A DNA stretch of 64,000 bases from Alphaproteobacteria bacterium (GCA_016870095.1 VGCI01000001.1:124001-188000), one strand, 5' to 3'. Shown: positions 47,391-55,410, counted from the first letter of the stretch. Notes: generated by a model from the letters alone, not told the origin. Numbers and translations: made by a program.

Positions 47391-48334
47391 GAGAGCCCAA
47401 CCCCCGCATTAACTGGAATCGATTAACAGCCTTTTATCAAACAGCACGTTTTGGCAATATAAAGCATGCCTGCGCAAAGTTGAATATTGACCAATCAACC
47501 CTCAGTCGTACAATTCAATCTTTTGAGGAAAGCCTTGGCTTTAAATTGTTCAGTCGTGTTCCTCAAGGCGTTGTCATGACAAAACAAGGAGAAATATTAT
47601 TTAAGGTCGTTGAAAAAGTATTGTTTGATGTTGAGGTGGCTCTCACAATGGCCAAAGAAGAAGGAGAAGTTCCTAAAGGAACACTAACCGTGGCAACAAC
47701 TGTCGCTTTAGCTACTCTATGGCTCGTACAAATGATGCCTGGGTTTTTAGAAAAATACACAGATATTGAGCTTTACATCATTGGGGATGATGAAAGACTT
47801 AATTTAAAAGCACGTGAAGCTGATGTCCTTATTTCTCCCTACATTAAGGACTCACCTGATCTTATACAAACCTATCTTTTTTCTTGTAATCTTCAACTCT
47901 ACGCAAGTCCGGAATATCTTGAAAAATTTGGTTGTCCTCAAACGATTGATGACCTAAATGATCACCGCCTGATTACCTTTGGAACAAATACCATAAGACC
48001 CTATAGTGATATCGATTGGTTGTTACGTGTCGGATTGCCTTCTGGAGTAGTCCGTAAGCCGTATCTTAGTATTAATTCATCGAAAGGCGCCAGCCAACTT
48101 GCTGAGCAAGGGCTTGGGATTGTTGCCCTTTCGGATGAGTTCCCTCAAATTAAAGAGTTGAATCTTGTCAAGATTTTACCAGATATTCAAGGACCTATTA
48201 TTGACCTATATTATATTTATCCCCAAATTTTACAAAACTCTAAGCGCGTAAAGGTGTTTGGTGAATATCTCGAAGAGCATATTCCCTTAGAGCATCGAAA
48301 AACTCCAAATTACACTTCTTCTCAAAACTCATAA
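47387..48334 (+). CDS. LysR-family transcriptional regulator
   Basis: A 315-residue LysR regulator. The N-terminal helix-turn-helix is FYQTARFGNIKHACAKLNID then STLSRTIQSFEESLG; the effector-binding domain (about residues 95-300) includes GTLTVATTVALATLW and LYASPEYLEKFG. It overlaps the transporter gene by 4 bp on the same strand, so it is probably co-transcribed with it; most LysR regulators are divergent from their target. The domain arrangement is intact, in contrast to the split paralogue at 44010. Confidence 0.92.
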   Translation: MREPNPRINWNRLTAFYQTARFGNIKHACAKLNIDQSTLSRTIQSFEESLGFKLFSRVPQGVVMTKQGEILFKVVEKVLFDVEVALTMAKEEGEVPKGTLTVATTVALATLWLVQMMPGFLEKYTDIELYIIGDDERLNLKAREADVLISPYIKDSPDLIQTYLFSCNLQLYASPEYLEKFGCPQTIDDLNDHRLITFGTNTIRPYSDIDWLLRVGLPSGVVRKPYLSINSSKGASQLAEQGLGIVALSDEFPQIKELNLVKILPDIQGPIIDLYYIYPQILQNSKRVKVFGEYLEEHIPLEHRKTPNYTSSQNS

Positions 48335-48771
48335 CAAATTACCCTGATATGTTCGATAGTGTCCCTTTGAAGCAATCATCGCTTTCTTCATTTTCGTTTA
48401 AGCAATTTCAGAATTAGGACATAGTGTCGCGGATGGAGTTGTCTTTCTTCTTAGTCCTATGATTAATTTTCACCTAAAAGATATTTTTAATAAATTGATT
48501 TACCAAGATAATATTCACAACTCAGTCTCTATAGCCCCCTACATTAACAACAAAAGACCTTCGTTACGGCTTATTTAATCAATTTATATTAAAATTTAAT
48601 GATTGATTTGGCAATTGCAACCCGATACAAAAAATCAATCTTAGAACGATTATTGTAGCTTCATAATTAAGGGCTTAAAAGAATGCAATATTTATGCTGT
48701 AATTTCAGACATTTTAATAGCATTTTTAAGAATAAAAACAAATAAATGAGTGATGATAAGGAACTCTTTGT
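48335..48771. other. 437-bp gene-free region
   Basis: AT-rich spacer. A 58-codon stop-free stretch (48402-48578, + strand) has no start codon near its beginning and matches nothing I know. AGGAACT precedes the methyltransferase ATG. No strong hairpin was seen. Confidence 0.4.
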
Positions 48772-49572
48772 ATGATACATTCTTTTCAGAATTTATCCAA
48801 TAAGACCATTCCAAGAGCTGTTATTACTAACGTTCTACCTTCAGTTGATAGAGACCTAGTCGCTGATAAATCACTCAACCGCCTCGCTACCCTAAATAAT
48901 CAAGGATATATGCTGTCTTATTTGCATAAAATAAGTAGAGCATTTGTTGAATTTTCAAGCATTGCTCCTGGTCCTGTGCTCGACATAGGAACTGCCTATG
49001 GCCTGGTTGTCTTAGAAGCTCTTCAAAGAGGAGCTACCGTCATTGCTAATGATTTAGAAATAGAGCACCTGGAAGATCTCCATAAAAGAGTCCCGAAGAG
49101 TGATCTTGACCGAATATCTTATGCTGTTGGACAGGTTCCTAGAGAAGTAACCTTTAGTCAAAATAGTCTTGGAGCGGTACTTGCATCTGGCGTTCTGCAC
49201 TATTTATCACCCCCTGAATTTTCGTTAGCTATTGTAAATATAGCAAGTTGGTTAATACCAGGTGGAAAATTCTTCTTAGCAACCCCAACTCCGTACACTA
49301 ACTTCTACCATAAATTTTTTCCAACTTTTCTAAAGAGTCATAAACTTAATAAACAATGGCCTGGATATATTGAAGATGCATCCAAAATACTCCCCAGTTT
49401 TTTTACAAATGTTCCAAAGACAGTTTATCTCATTGATGAGAAATTCATTACAACAAGTTTAGAAGAGAATGGGTTAAAAGTTGAAAAAATTGGTTTTTTT
49501 GATATCAAATTACCAACGACACAATTTAATAAGCAGACAAATGTTTTAGGAGTTATTGCCCACAAGCTTTGA
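48772..49572 (+). CDS. Class I SAM-dependent methyltransferase
   Basis: A 266-residue methyltransferase, outside the polysaccharide cluster. VLDIGTAYGLVVLEAL (about residues 65-80) is motif I, IANDLEIEHL motif II with the acidic residue, and SGVLHYLSPPEF plus LIPGGKFFLATP the following core. The C-terminal region contains aromatic and lysine-rich segments that could bind the acceptor. Stand-alone gene, substrate unknown. Confidence 0.8.
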   Translation: MIHSFQNLSNKTIPRAVITNVLPSVDRDLVADKSLNRLATLNNQGYMLSYLHKISRAFVEFSSIAPGPVLDIGTAYGLVVLEALQRGATVIANDLEIEHLEDLHKRVPKSDLDRISYAVGQVPREVTFSQNSLGAVLASGVLHYLSPPEFSLAIVNIASWLIPGGKFFLATPTPYTNFYHKFFPTFLKSHKLNKQWPGYIEDASKILPSFFTNVPKTVYLIDEKFITTSLEENGLKVEKIGFFDIKLPTTQFNKQTNVLGVIAHKL

Positions 49573-49661
49573 AGCCATCTTTTTAAAAGTGTGAAAAATA
49601 GGATATTATGCACTTGGCTGAGTGATGAGTACGTTGGTTTCGATATTCACGGTCGTATAAT

Positions 49662-50599
49662 TCATGACCCCCTGTTATCGGTAGGAATTTTCATACATAA
49701 CTCAGTTTTGTCTTTGTTGAAAACATCGGCCAATCCTGCCTTCAAATCTTCCATAACTCTGTCTTTATTTGGCAAATCGGTGACGATGTCAGCTAACCAA
49801 GTTTCCCATTCTTTTTCAACATTAAGGAGTAGCTTTTCTTGAAACACATCATCAAGGCTATTAAATATAACCCCCTTATGGTCGCACTTTTTCTCAACAA
49901 GGGAAGGGACGATGTCTAAATTAAGGGAAGCTCCATAGGTATTGAGGATTTTCCATAAATCATAATAGTCCCTAACACGCGACCGACCCCAACCGCGTTC
50001 ATGGAGCTTCTTCGCAAACTGAAGAAGGGCTCTAATCTTTTCTGCAAAAATTTCTTCTAAGGGTAGGCTTGTATGACTCCGTCCAGGGTTTCGCCGTAGG
50101 GATGGATGATTTTAGAAGCCTTAGGGGGTAAAAGAATGAGCTCACTAAACGATATTTCAGCATAAACTTTCGTATAAAAGTCCCGATGCCATGGTAAGCG
50201 AGCCTGAATAGCAAAGGCTTGTTGTCCTTCAGGATGAGGCCGTTTTTCAACGTAGGGCTCACACCTAAAAACAACATTTTCACCGAGAGATTGAACCTTG
50301 TTCATGGCAACTTCACAGGCATTTTCCATTAAAGAAGGTAGCGCTTCTGCAATGCGATCATCTTTTGTGCTGAAATCTAGATCCTCTGAGAAGCGGTAGT
50401 CTCCAAAATAGCATTTCTTAAGACATGTGCCACCCTTAAAAACGAGGTGCTGGTTCAATTCAGGCACAAGAGTAATACCTTCCAGAATCCATGCTAGGAC
50501 ATAATCCTGCTCAATCTTGTCCCATGGCGCTTTCGTCTTTTCTTTCTGTTCTTGTAAGCGGCTCTTTAATAGCACTAAATGTTCTCCACCAGGTTCCAA
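49662..50599 (-). pseudogene. AbiEii-type nucleotidyltransferase toxin, frameshifted
   Basis: Frame 50599-50057 gives the AbiEii/AbiGii toxin core: FKGGTCLKKCYF and RFSEDLDFS (nucleotidyltransferase GGTxL and DxD motifs, about residues 54-77). It stops right after YGETLDGVIQAYP at TAG (50057-50059). Inserting one T there continues with LEEIFAEKIRALLQ and RVRDYYDLW in an open frame of 133 codons to 49662, all typical of the toxin's C-terminal domain. Restored length is about 312 residues, normal. The loss of a base disables the toxin or marks an assembly error. Overlaps the antitoxin by 25 bp. Confidence 0.87.
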
Positions 50600-51345
50600 C
50601 GATTGTTATATTTACCATGTCGGCTCCCCGTTACGTCAAGCCGTTGGTAGTAGGGCATGCCCAGAGCCGCTAACTGATCCTGAAGCTCAGGAAATTCCCC
50701 CAACTGCTCACAGACCCACCCCAACCGCTTGCAAACAACAAGGGATGTCTGTTTGGCATAATCCAAGAGTTGATTTGGGGATGCCTTATGAAGCCCTCTT
50801 TCATAAGCAAATAAAACATCCCTGAACCCCCCACAATAGGCAGGGCTATGTAGCCCATCAATTAACGTTCTTTCGAGGTCAGTAACCTCAATTCTTGCTT
50901 CACCAATAAAAACCTGTTGGATGCCCCAATAATTTTTTGGGATGACGCGAATAAAGAAATAGCGCGTATTGTTGAGTTGGTATTCTTGGGTTCGGGATAA
51001 GTTAGCTCCTTCATTCCTTGGTACCGTTACATAAATGCGCGACATGACCTGATCTGTTAAACCATGATAAGACATGGCAGACCGATGGCTTATGGCTCCT
51101 GCTTTTGCAATTTTTAAGGCAATCTCGTAAGGATGGGGCGGCCCGCCGGGCATAAGTTCGGTAGGTAACGTGTAAAGCCCTTTCCCGAGAGATATAATTT
51201 GTTGCTTGGTTGCCATCACACTAAGCATGCGCTTAATGTAGCTTGGAGAAAGCCCTAACCTTGCAAAAATGCCTTCAATGTTCTGCTTTTCAAATATGCG
51301 CAAGCCAGACTTTGCAATTTCTTGGATAAATTCAACCCGCATCAC
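50575..51345 (-). CDS. AbiEi-family antitoxin/transcriptional repressor
   Basis: A 256-residue type IV antitoxin of the AbiE system. The N-terminal winged helix (about residues 8-60) is used to repress its own operon; GLYTLPTEL and GAISHRSAMSYHGL are typical of the wing and central domain; ARIEVTDLERTLIDGL (about 150-165) is the family signature. It lies upstream of and overlaps the toxin gene by 25 bp. GGAGCAGGTG precedes the ATGATG start (51345). A dyad overlaps its promoter, see 51371-51401. Confidence 0.88.
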   Translation of the reverse strand: MMRVEFIQEIAKSGLRIFEKQNIEGIFARLGLSPSYIKRMLSVMATKQQIISLGKGLYTLPTELMPGGPPHPYEIALKIAKAGAISHRSAMSYHGLTDQVMSRIYVTVPRNEGANLSRTQEYQLNNTRYFFIRVIPKNYWGIQQVFIGEARIEVTDLERTLIDGLHSPAYCGGFRDVLFAYERGLHKASPNQLLDYAKQTSLVVCKRLGWVCEQLGEFPELQDQLAALGMPYYQRLDVTGSRHGKYNNRWNLVENI

Positions 51346-51370
51346 CTGCTCCTTTATGTATTGAACATCT

Positions 51371-51401
51371 AAATAGTAACAAAAAATGATACTATTTGCA
51401 A
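51371..51401 (-). promoter_or_regulatory. Promoter and operator dyad of the AbiE-like operon
   Basis: On the reverse strand, TTGCAA (51396-51401), 17 bases, TACTAT (51373-51378) is a plausible sigma-70 promoter about 30 bp before the antitoxin start. AAATAGTA (51371-51378) and TACTATTT (51390-51397) form an 8-bp perfect inverted repeat with an 11-bp spacer that covers the -10 box and touches the -35 box. AbiEi proteins repress by binding inverted repeats at such positions. Confidence 0.65.
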
Positions 51402-51425
51402 CTTAAATACATATTATCTGACAAT

Positions 51426-51536
51426 TGTCGCGTACGTGTCGCAAAGGCCATGCGACACACTCCAGAACTACAAAAGATAAGCCTTCTGCGTTTCCTAAGC
51501 CATAATTTAACTTTGTCGCAATGTCGCGCGTGTCGC
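51426..51536. repeat. Cluster of TGTCGC motifs
   Basis: The hexamer TGTCGC is at 51426, 51437, 51514, 51522 and 51531, with its complement GCGACA at 51452: six copies in 111 bp of otherwise AT-rich sequence. Spacings of 11, 8 and 9 between same-strand copies suggest a multi-protein binding array. No gene is convincing here; a 76-codon open frame over it is likely spurious. Confidence 0.6.
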
Positions 51537-51606
51537 ATAAATATGGAGGTCACAGTTTATTTTGGGGAAGGTGAATGTTTGCTAAGCGCATACTCAATGT
51601 TAAGAA

Positions 51607-51717
51607 TTGACGCGTTATTATATTAGCAGCGGTTGCTGCTGCTTACGCTCTGAATTTCGTAAAGCGTCAATGAAGAGGGACGCATAGCGTGCCGGAGTGA
51701 CTGACTCATTTCAGTCT
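51607..51717 (+). other. Possible structured leader before the 48-residue gene
   Basis: Outer pair ATTGACGC (51607-51614) / GCGTCAAT (51665-51672) encloses two hairpins: GCAGC-GGTT-GCTGC (51627-51640) and TTACG/CGTAA (51644-51663). A third, GACTGA-CTCATT-TCAGTC (51700-51717), follows. Together they make a three-way junction plus hairpin, located 19-129 bp before the start. A transcribed structured RNA or leader is inferred; no known family was recognised. Confidence 0.4.
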
Positions 51718-51735
51718 TTGAAAAGGGAGTAAATG

Positions 51736-51882
51736 ATGAGCAATAAGGTATATCGTGATGCGATCACAGGTCAGTATGTTAGTGAGGAGTACGCAAGGCG
51801 TAATCCCAGAACAACTGTCAGTGAAACCATCAAACCAAAATCGAAAGATTCTGGTAACGACAAGAATAAGAAGGAGAAGTAA
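51736..51882 (+). CDS. Conserved 48-residue small protein
   Basis: Encodes 48 residues beginning MSNKVYRDAITGQYVSEEYA, then RRNPRTTVSET and a Lys-rich tail. I recognise this N-terminal pattern (YRDAxTGQYVSxEYAxxNPxTTV) from small proteins of unknown function common in bacteria, often mislabelled. GGGAG lies 6 bases before the second of two adjacent ATGs; the first (51733) would add one Met. Soluble, charged. Context: between the AbiE-like pair and tRNA-Arg. Confidence 0.75.
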   Translation: MSNKVYRDAITGQYVSEEYARRNPRTTVSETIKPKSKDSGNDKNKKEK

Positions 51883-52089
51883 AGTAATCTAACTTGTTCT
51901 TGATTTCTTAATGTAGGCAGCAATCGTCACTTGAAAGCTTGATCTCAAAATCGTCGAAAAAGGTAACTGTATTAGCTTAAGTAACAATTTAAGTAATTTA
52001 GAAAAAATTATCTTCCCCTTTTTTCTACCTATTTGCTACCTAGGGCATTTTTTAGATTTGGTGAAATTCTAAGAGACCCTTAGTTTATA

Positions 52090-52166
52090 TGGCGCGCCCG
52101 AAGAGAGTCGAACTCCTAACCTCCAGATTCGTAGTCTGATGCTCTATCCAATTGAGCTACGGGCGC
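52090..52166 (-). tRNA. tRNA-Arg (anticodon ACG)
   Basis: A complete 77-nt cloverleaf on the reverse strand. Acceptor GCGCCCG pairs with CGGGCGC, discriminator G and encoded CCA follow; D arm GCTC/GAGC, anticodon arm TCAGA-CTACGAA-TCTGG with anticodon ACG, and T loop TTCGACT. A weak hairpin CTAAG/CTTAG (52069-52083) lies just downstream without a T run. The 51883-52089 stretch beyond it holds no gene. Confidence 0.97.
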
Positions 52167-52225
52167 GCAATGATCTAAAAACTAACGGATCTGGTGGTTA
52201 CATGCAAGTAATATTTGAAGAAAAT

Positions 52226-52259
52226 ACAAAGGGAATAGGCAGTTGCCTATTCCCTTTGT
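52226..52259 (-). terminator. Strong terminator hairpin after the HlyD-like gene
   Basis: A 15-bp perfect stem, ACAAAGGGAATAGGC (52226-52240) with GCCTATTCCCTTTGT (52245-52259), AGTT loop. Reverse-strand sequence after it (TTTTC-rich) makes it a terminator for the HlyD-like gene 48 bp upstream; it is symmetric enough to act on the + strand too. Confidence 0.8.
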
Positions 52260-52306
52260 TGTTTGGGGTTAACCTGGAATTTTTGTCTTAAATCAAAAAA
52301 GGGATT

Positions 52307-53506
52307 CTAAAACAATTTTAGCTTATCAAAAGATACTTCCCCTGTACGTCCCATGTAACAAAATTGTCCTTTGCCTTTCTCAACATCTTTCTCGTCAATC
52401 TTAATCATGACTTGAATTTCATGGGGGCGTAAAACTTGTGTAGCGCCAGCAAGGAATGCGGTTGAGCTCTCAGATAAAGCGCCACCACGAATGAACTGCA
52501 CTTTACCTTTCAAGACACGGTTATCACCAACAAGCTTGATGGAGGCAGAATCGCCCGCCTTCAACTTGCCAAAGTATCTTTCATGTACAGATGTATCAAC
52601 GAATACCTTTGAGCAGTCCACTAACTCTAGCAGGGGTCTTGTCGTATCTACATGGCTTCCTTTAGAACTAAAAACACGCCAAGACACACCATTAAAGGGC
52701 GCGACAACTTTAGCTTCAGACATTCTCTTATAACGAGCTTCTTCAAGCTTTACAGATTCCTTAAGGGCTTGTTCACGAATGCGGGCTTCATTAGTTTTAC
52801 TTGCTATACTATGTAAGAGCACGGTGAGTTCATCAATTTTTTGTTTTTGATAAGAAACTTCGGTCCGACCATCTAAGTTAATAAAAACACCATTTTGCAA
52901 AGATTTGAGTTGCGCCTCCAGACGCTCAATTTCAAGTTTTGTTTGTTCACCACTTTTTGCTGCGCGTTCTGCATTAAAAAATGCGGAGTCGGCTTGATTT
53001 TCTGCAACAACCCCTTTGGCATACAGTTTTGACTTTCTCAAATATTCCGCTTTGCTCTCTGAAATGGTGTCTGCTCTTTCTCTTAAAGCTTCTTTAGCAC
53101 GTTTAATTTCAATTTTTAATCGTTCTTCAACAGATTGGGAGTAGTTATTAAAGCTACTCAAAAGACGACTTTTCGTTTCTTCGATTTTATTTGCTTCTTG
53201 CTGCATATAAACAATACGTTCCTGCACACCCTTTAATTCCGTACTCATATCATCTAAACGCCAGCGATCAAATCGAAGATTTTCAACAACGCCTACTGTT
53301 TCGCCCGCTTTAACTTCAGTTCCCATAACGGGAGGTCCTTCTTTTAATACGCCTTCAATGGGGGAAGTAATCGAAATGACTGGTGCGCTAACGATAGCAG
53401 TAATGCTATAAGTATAAAAAAGATGCGGCAAGTATACAAAGGCAATAATTAGCAATAGAATCACCGCAAATGTAATCCTTGCAATGTGGCCTAATGAAAG
53501 TCCCAT
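52307..53506 (-). CDS. HlyD-family membrane fusion protein, orphan
   Basis: A 399-residue periplasmic adaptor. One N-terminal membrane helix (about residues 10-30), a biotinyl-lipoyl-like half (ISITSPIEGVLKEGPPVMGTEVKAGETVG), a long alpha-helical hairpin (about 85-270), the second lipoyl half (KVVAPFNGVSW) and a beta-barrel part. Adaptors of this class join inner-membrane pumps to outer-membrane channels, but no ABC, MFS or TolC-like gene is adjacent. A glycan-export role like that of Alg44-type HlyD domains is possible. It lies 132 bp after the RadC-like gene on the same strand and ends at a strong terminator. Confidence 0.85.
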   Translation of the reverse strand: MGLSLGHIARITFAVILLLIIAFVYLPHLFYTYSITAIVSAPVISITSPIEGVLKEGPPVMGTEVKAGETVGVVENLRFDRWRLDDMSTELKGVQERIVYMQQEANKIEETKSRLLSSFNNYSQSVEERLKIEIKRAKEALRERADTISESKAEYLRKSKLYAKGVVAENQADSAFFNAERAAKSGEQTKLEIERLEAQLKSLQNGVFINLDGRTEVSYQKQKIDELTVLLHSIASKTNEARIREQALKESVKLEEARYKRMSEAKVVAPFNGVSWRVFSSKGSHVDTTRPLLELVDCSKVFVDTSVHERYFGKLKAGDSASIKLVGDNRVLKGKVQFIRGGALSESSTAFLAGATQVLRPHEIQVMIKIDEKDVEKGKGQFCYMGRTGEVSFDKLKLF

Positions 53507-53638
53507 GGTATTGCCCTCATAAAAAATTATTATACGTACTTAGATAATAGGATGTAATAGTTTATATTTAGTTAATAATTTTGATAATTTTATTAAATTA
53601 TTTAAAAATTTCAAAATAGATTTATTTATGCTTGTGAT

Positions 53639-54328
53639 TTAATCGCTTTTTTTAGAAGAGAACGAGTGGGGAAGAGAAGGATATAATTTCATATCTACCA
53701 AAGAGAATATGGTATTTTCCGCAATGATTAGAAAATCCACAAGTTTGAGATCAAGAGCGGCCAAACCATTGTTTAGATTTTTATACCTTTCGAGATCAAT
53801 GGAATTAGGTCCGGGGTAAGAGCCAATTTTATGATGTATTAAAACACACCGAGATACGCCAGCTGCTAATATTTCCCTGACAATTTCTCGAAAATAGAAC
53901 TTTACCTGATTTCCAGAGCCCTTTTTAAATATTGTATCCCTTAATATCCCCTGGTTTTCATCTAAAAATAGTATTCTTAATGACTCTCCGTCAAATTTTG
54001 GAGCTGTGAGCAAAAAATAGGAGAGATCTTTAAACTGGCGCCTTGGTTTTAAGGGATATCCTTCAGGTCTGATAATCTCCCTTAACAAGGAATAGACGGT
54101 TTTCAAGTGTCGAATGACAACGGGCGTGAATCCTTGGATTCTTTTCAGATTTTCGCTTGATTGTTTTAAGGTGGCTTGAATACTTCCAAATTCGTGAATG
54201 GCAGCTTTGCTCATCATTTCTGCTCTGTCATTTTCGCCAAGCGTATAAAGCAATTTTTGGAGTAACTTCTGGTCAGATAGTTTAAAGTTATAGTTTGTAA
54301 GATTTTTTAGAGTTCTTTTCTGACTCAT
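53639..54328 (-). CDS. RadC-like (JAB domain) protein with altered metal site
   Basis: A 229-residue protein with RadC layout: N-terminal helices LSDQKLLQKLL, GENDRAEMMSKAAIHEFGSI and a helix-hairpin-helix-like turn (about residues 15-70), then the JAB domain with LFLDENQGILRDTI and REIVREILAAGVSRCVLIHH. RadC normally has His-x-His-Pro-Ser-Gly and later Ser-x-x-Asp ligands. Here this reads His165-His-Lys-Ile-Gly-Ser with Asn175 and Asp178, so the second His and the Ser are replaced and metal-dependent activity is doubtful. Start overlaps the LuxR-like gene by 4 bp. Role unknown. Confidence 0.8.
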   Translation of the reverse strand: MSQKRTLKNLTNYNFKLSDQKLLQKLLYTLGENDRAEMMSKAAIHEFGSIQATLKQSSENLKRIQGFTPVVIRHLKTVYSLLREIIRPEGYPLKPRRQFKDLSYFLLTAPKFDGESLRILFLDENQGILRDTIFKKGSGNQVKFYFREIVREILAAGVSRCVLIHHKIGSYPGPNSIDLERYKNLNNGLAALDLKLVDFLIIAENTIFSLVDMKLYPSLPHSFSSKKSD

Positions 54329-54981
54329 CCCTCAAGTCTTTCTATATCCCTAAAAATCTTATGTAATGTTTCCAGGCCGAGTTCTTTTGTTTCATGGTGC
54401 GCAATAAACATTTGAGTTGACAAAATGTCACTCAAAATTTCTCGTACGGCAAATTCTTTCTGCAATTTCTTTTTCTTACTTATCTTTTGCCATGTCACAA
54501 TCTCTTTAATAAATTCTAAAATTCTATCTTTTGATTCATAATCTGCTTCCAACAATGATTGGTAAGTATATATCATCTGATAAATAGTTTGTAAGCTATT
54601 GGTTAATTCTACTATTTTGTTGTGAGATAATCTTTCATGTCTGCCGAAAGCCAATGTCATAAAGTTAGGAGAACTTGATGTACGAAAGGAAACGGTAATT
54701 CCTTTATAGATATGAAAATCTTCAGCCTCTTTAAAAATTCTTTTTTGGATCGGGGAAATGTTTTTTGAGACACTTTGCCCCCAAATGACAGGTAAAAAGA
54801 AATTTTTGAGGTGGACATAGTCGTGCTTATCGTAATTTTGGGATAAATAGTGACTACACCATTCTTCTGGGTATGTTGAAAAAGACCCAAGTTCGCCCTT
54901 TTCTAAGTTGAAAAAAGTGAAATAATCATGATCGATGTCTTTGAGGCACATTTGGGAGAATTTTAAGGTGGATTCCATCAT
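54325..54981 (-). CDS. LuxR-type autoinducer-binding protein lacking the DNA-binding domain
   Basis: A 218-residue protein. Residues about 1-145 match the LuxR/TraR acyl-homoserine-lactone domain: Tyr37, Trp41, Tyr45 and Asp54 keep the spacing of the TraR ligand residues Tyr53, Trp57, Tyr61 and Asp70, with Trp67 and the later YKGITVSF loop (Gly94). The remaining 70 residues are Lys/Glu-rich helices and contain no LuxR helix-turn-helix. The frame stops four bases into the RadC-like start, so the C-terminus is not lost by an obvious frameshift. It diverges from the LuxI locus. It may be a receptor that signals by protein contact, or a ligand sink. Confidence 0.8.
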   Translation of the reverse strand: MMESTLKFSQMCLKDIDHDYFTFFNLEKGELGSFSTYPEEWCSHYLSQNYDKHDYVHLKNFFLPVIWGQSVSKNISPIQKRIFKEAEDFHIYKGITVSFRTSSSPNFMTLAFGRHERLSHNKIVELTNSLQTIYQMIYTYQSLLEADYESKDRILEFIKEIVTWQKISKKKKLQKEFAVREILSDILSTQMFIAHHETKELGLETLHKIFRDIERLEG

Positions 54982-55062
54982 GATGCTTATTTTTTCTTTA
55001 TCAATCCGTTATTATGAGTATATTAAGCCAGATTTAATAGTATTTTAAGAAAAAAAGCACAA

Positions 55063-55320
55063 ATGTCACCTCTCTTAGCGTCACACCTTGTTTTTGATTC
55101 GGATCAAGAAACTCTTTTTGAGGTTAGTGAGCTTTCACCTGAGAGTATTTGGAGGTCTGTGCGTATTTATAAGTCACATATGCAACATGTGGCCTCTTAC
55201 GAGGTTTGGCTTGTTGAGTGGGATGCAATCATGAACAAGGAAAAATTAACTTTTACTAAGACCTTTGAGAACTTTGAAGATGCTAAAATGTTCGGGTTAA
55301 ACCAATTAAAAGATTTTTGA
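55063..55320 (+). CDS. Small unknown protein in the quorum-sensing locus
   Basis: An 85-residue soluble protein, acidic in the first half. SPESIWRSVRIYKSHMQHVASYEVWLVEW is followed by a FENFEDAKMFGL helix. No known domain was recognised. It lies between the divergent LuxR-like gene (81 bp away) and luxI (120 bp downstream), same strand as luxI. It might modulate the signal system as small proteins such as RsaM do elsewhere, but it does not resemble RsaM. The ribosome site is weak. Confidence 0.6.
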   Translation: MSPLLASHLVFDSDQETLFEVSELSPESIWRSVRIYKSHMQHVASYEVWLVEWDAIMNKEKLTFTKTFENFEDAKMFGLNQLKDF

Positions 55321-55388
55321 CCTCAAAAAATAACAATTTAATTCAGGGGCAATAATATAATTTCTCTTTTAAAAATATTTTTAGTATA

Positions 55389-55410
55389 AAACCGTTTACA
55401 CAAATGGTTT
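55389..55410 (+). promoter_or_regulatory. lux-box-like dyad before luxI
   Basis: AAACCGTTT (55389-55397) and AAATGGTTT (55402-55410) form an inverted repeat with one mismatch and a 4-bp spacer, 30 bp before the luxI start. LuxR-type regulators bind about 20-bp dyads at such sites. TATAAA (55385-55390) overlaps its left arm as a possible -10. No complete LuxR regulator with a DNA-binding domain is in this window, so the binder is unknown. Confidence 0.5.

Noticed and set aside
48402-48578. 58-codon stop-free stretch as a gene remnant
   Set aside because: No start codon near its beginning and no recognised similarity; could be chance.
51396-51626. 76-codon open frame over the TGTCGC array
   Set aside because: No ribosome site, no known similarity, starts inside the AbiE promoter; explained better by the repeat array.
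51607-51717. tmRNA or other known RNA at the hairpin cluster
   Set aside because: No tag reading frame ending in Ala-Leu-Ala-Ala-stop and no tRNA-like ends were found.
52307-53506. Type I secretion system for the giant LRR protein
   Set aside because: Only the adaptor is present; no ABC exporter or TolC-like gene is adjacent, and the LRR protein has an N-terminal signal peptide.
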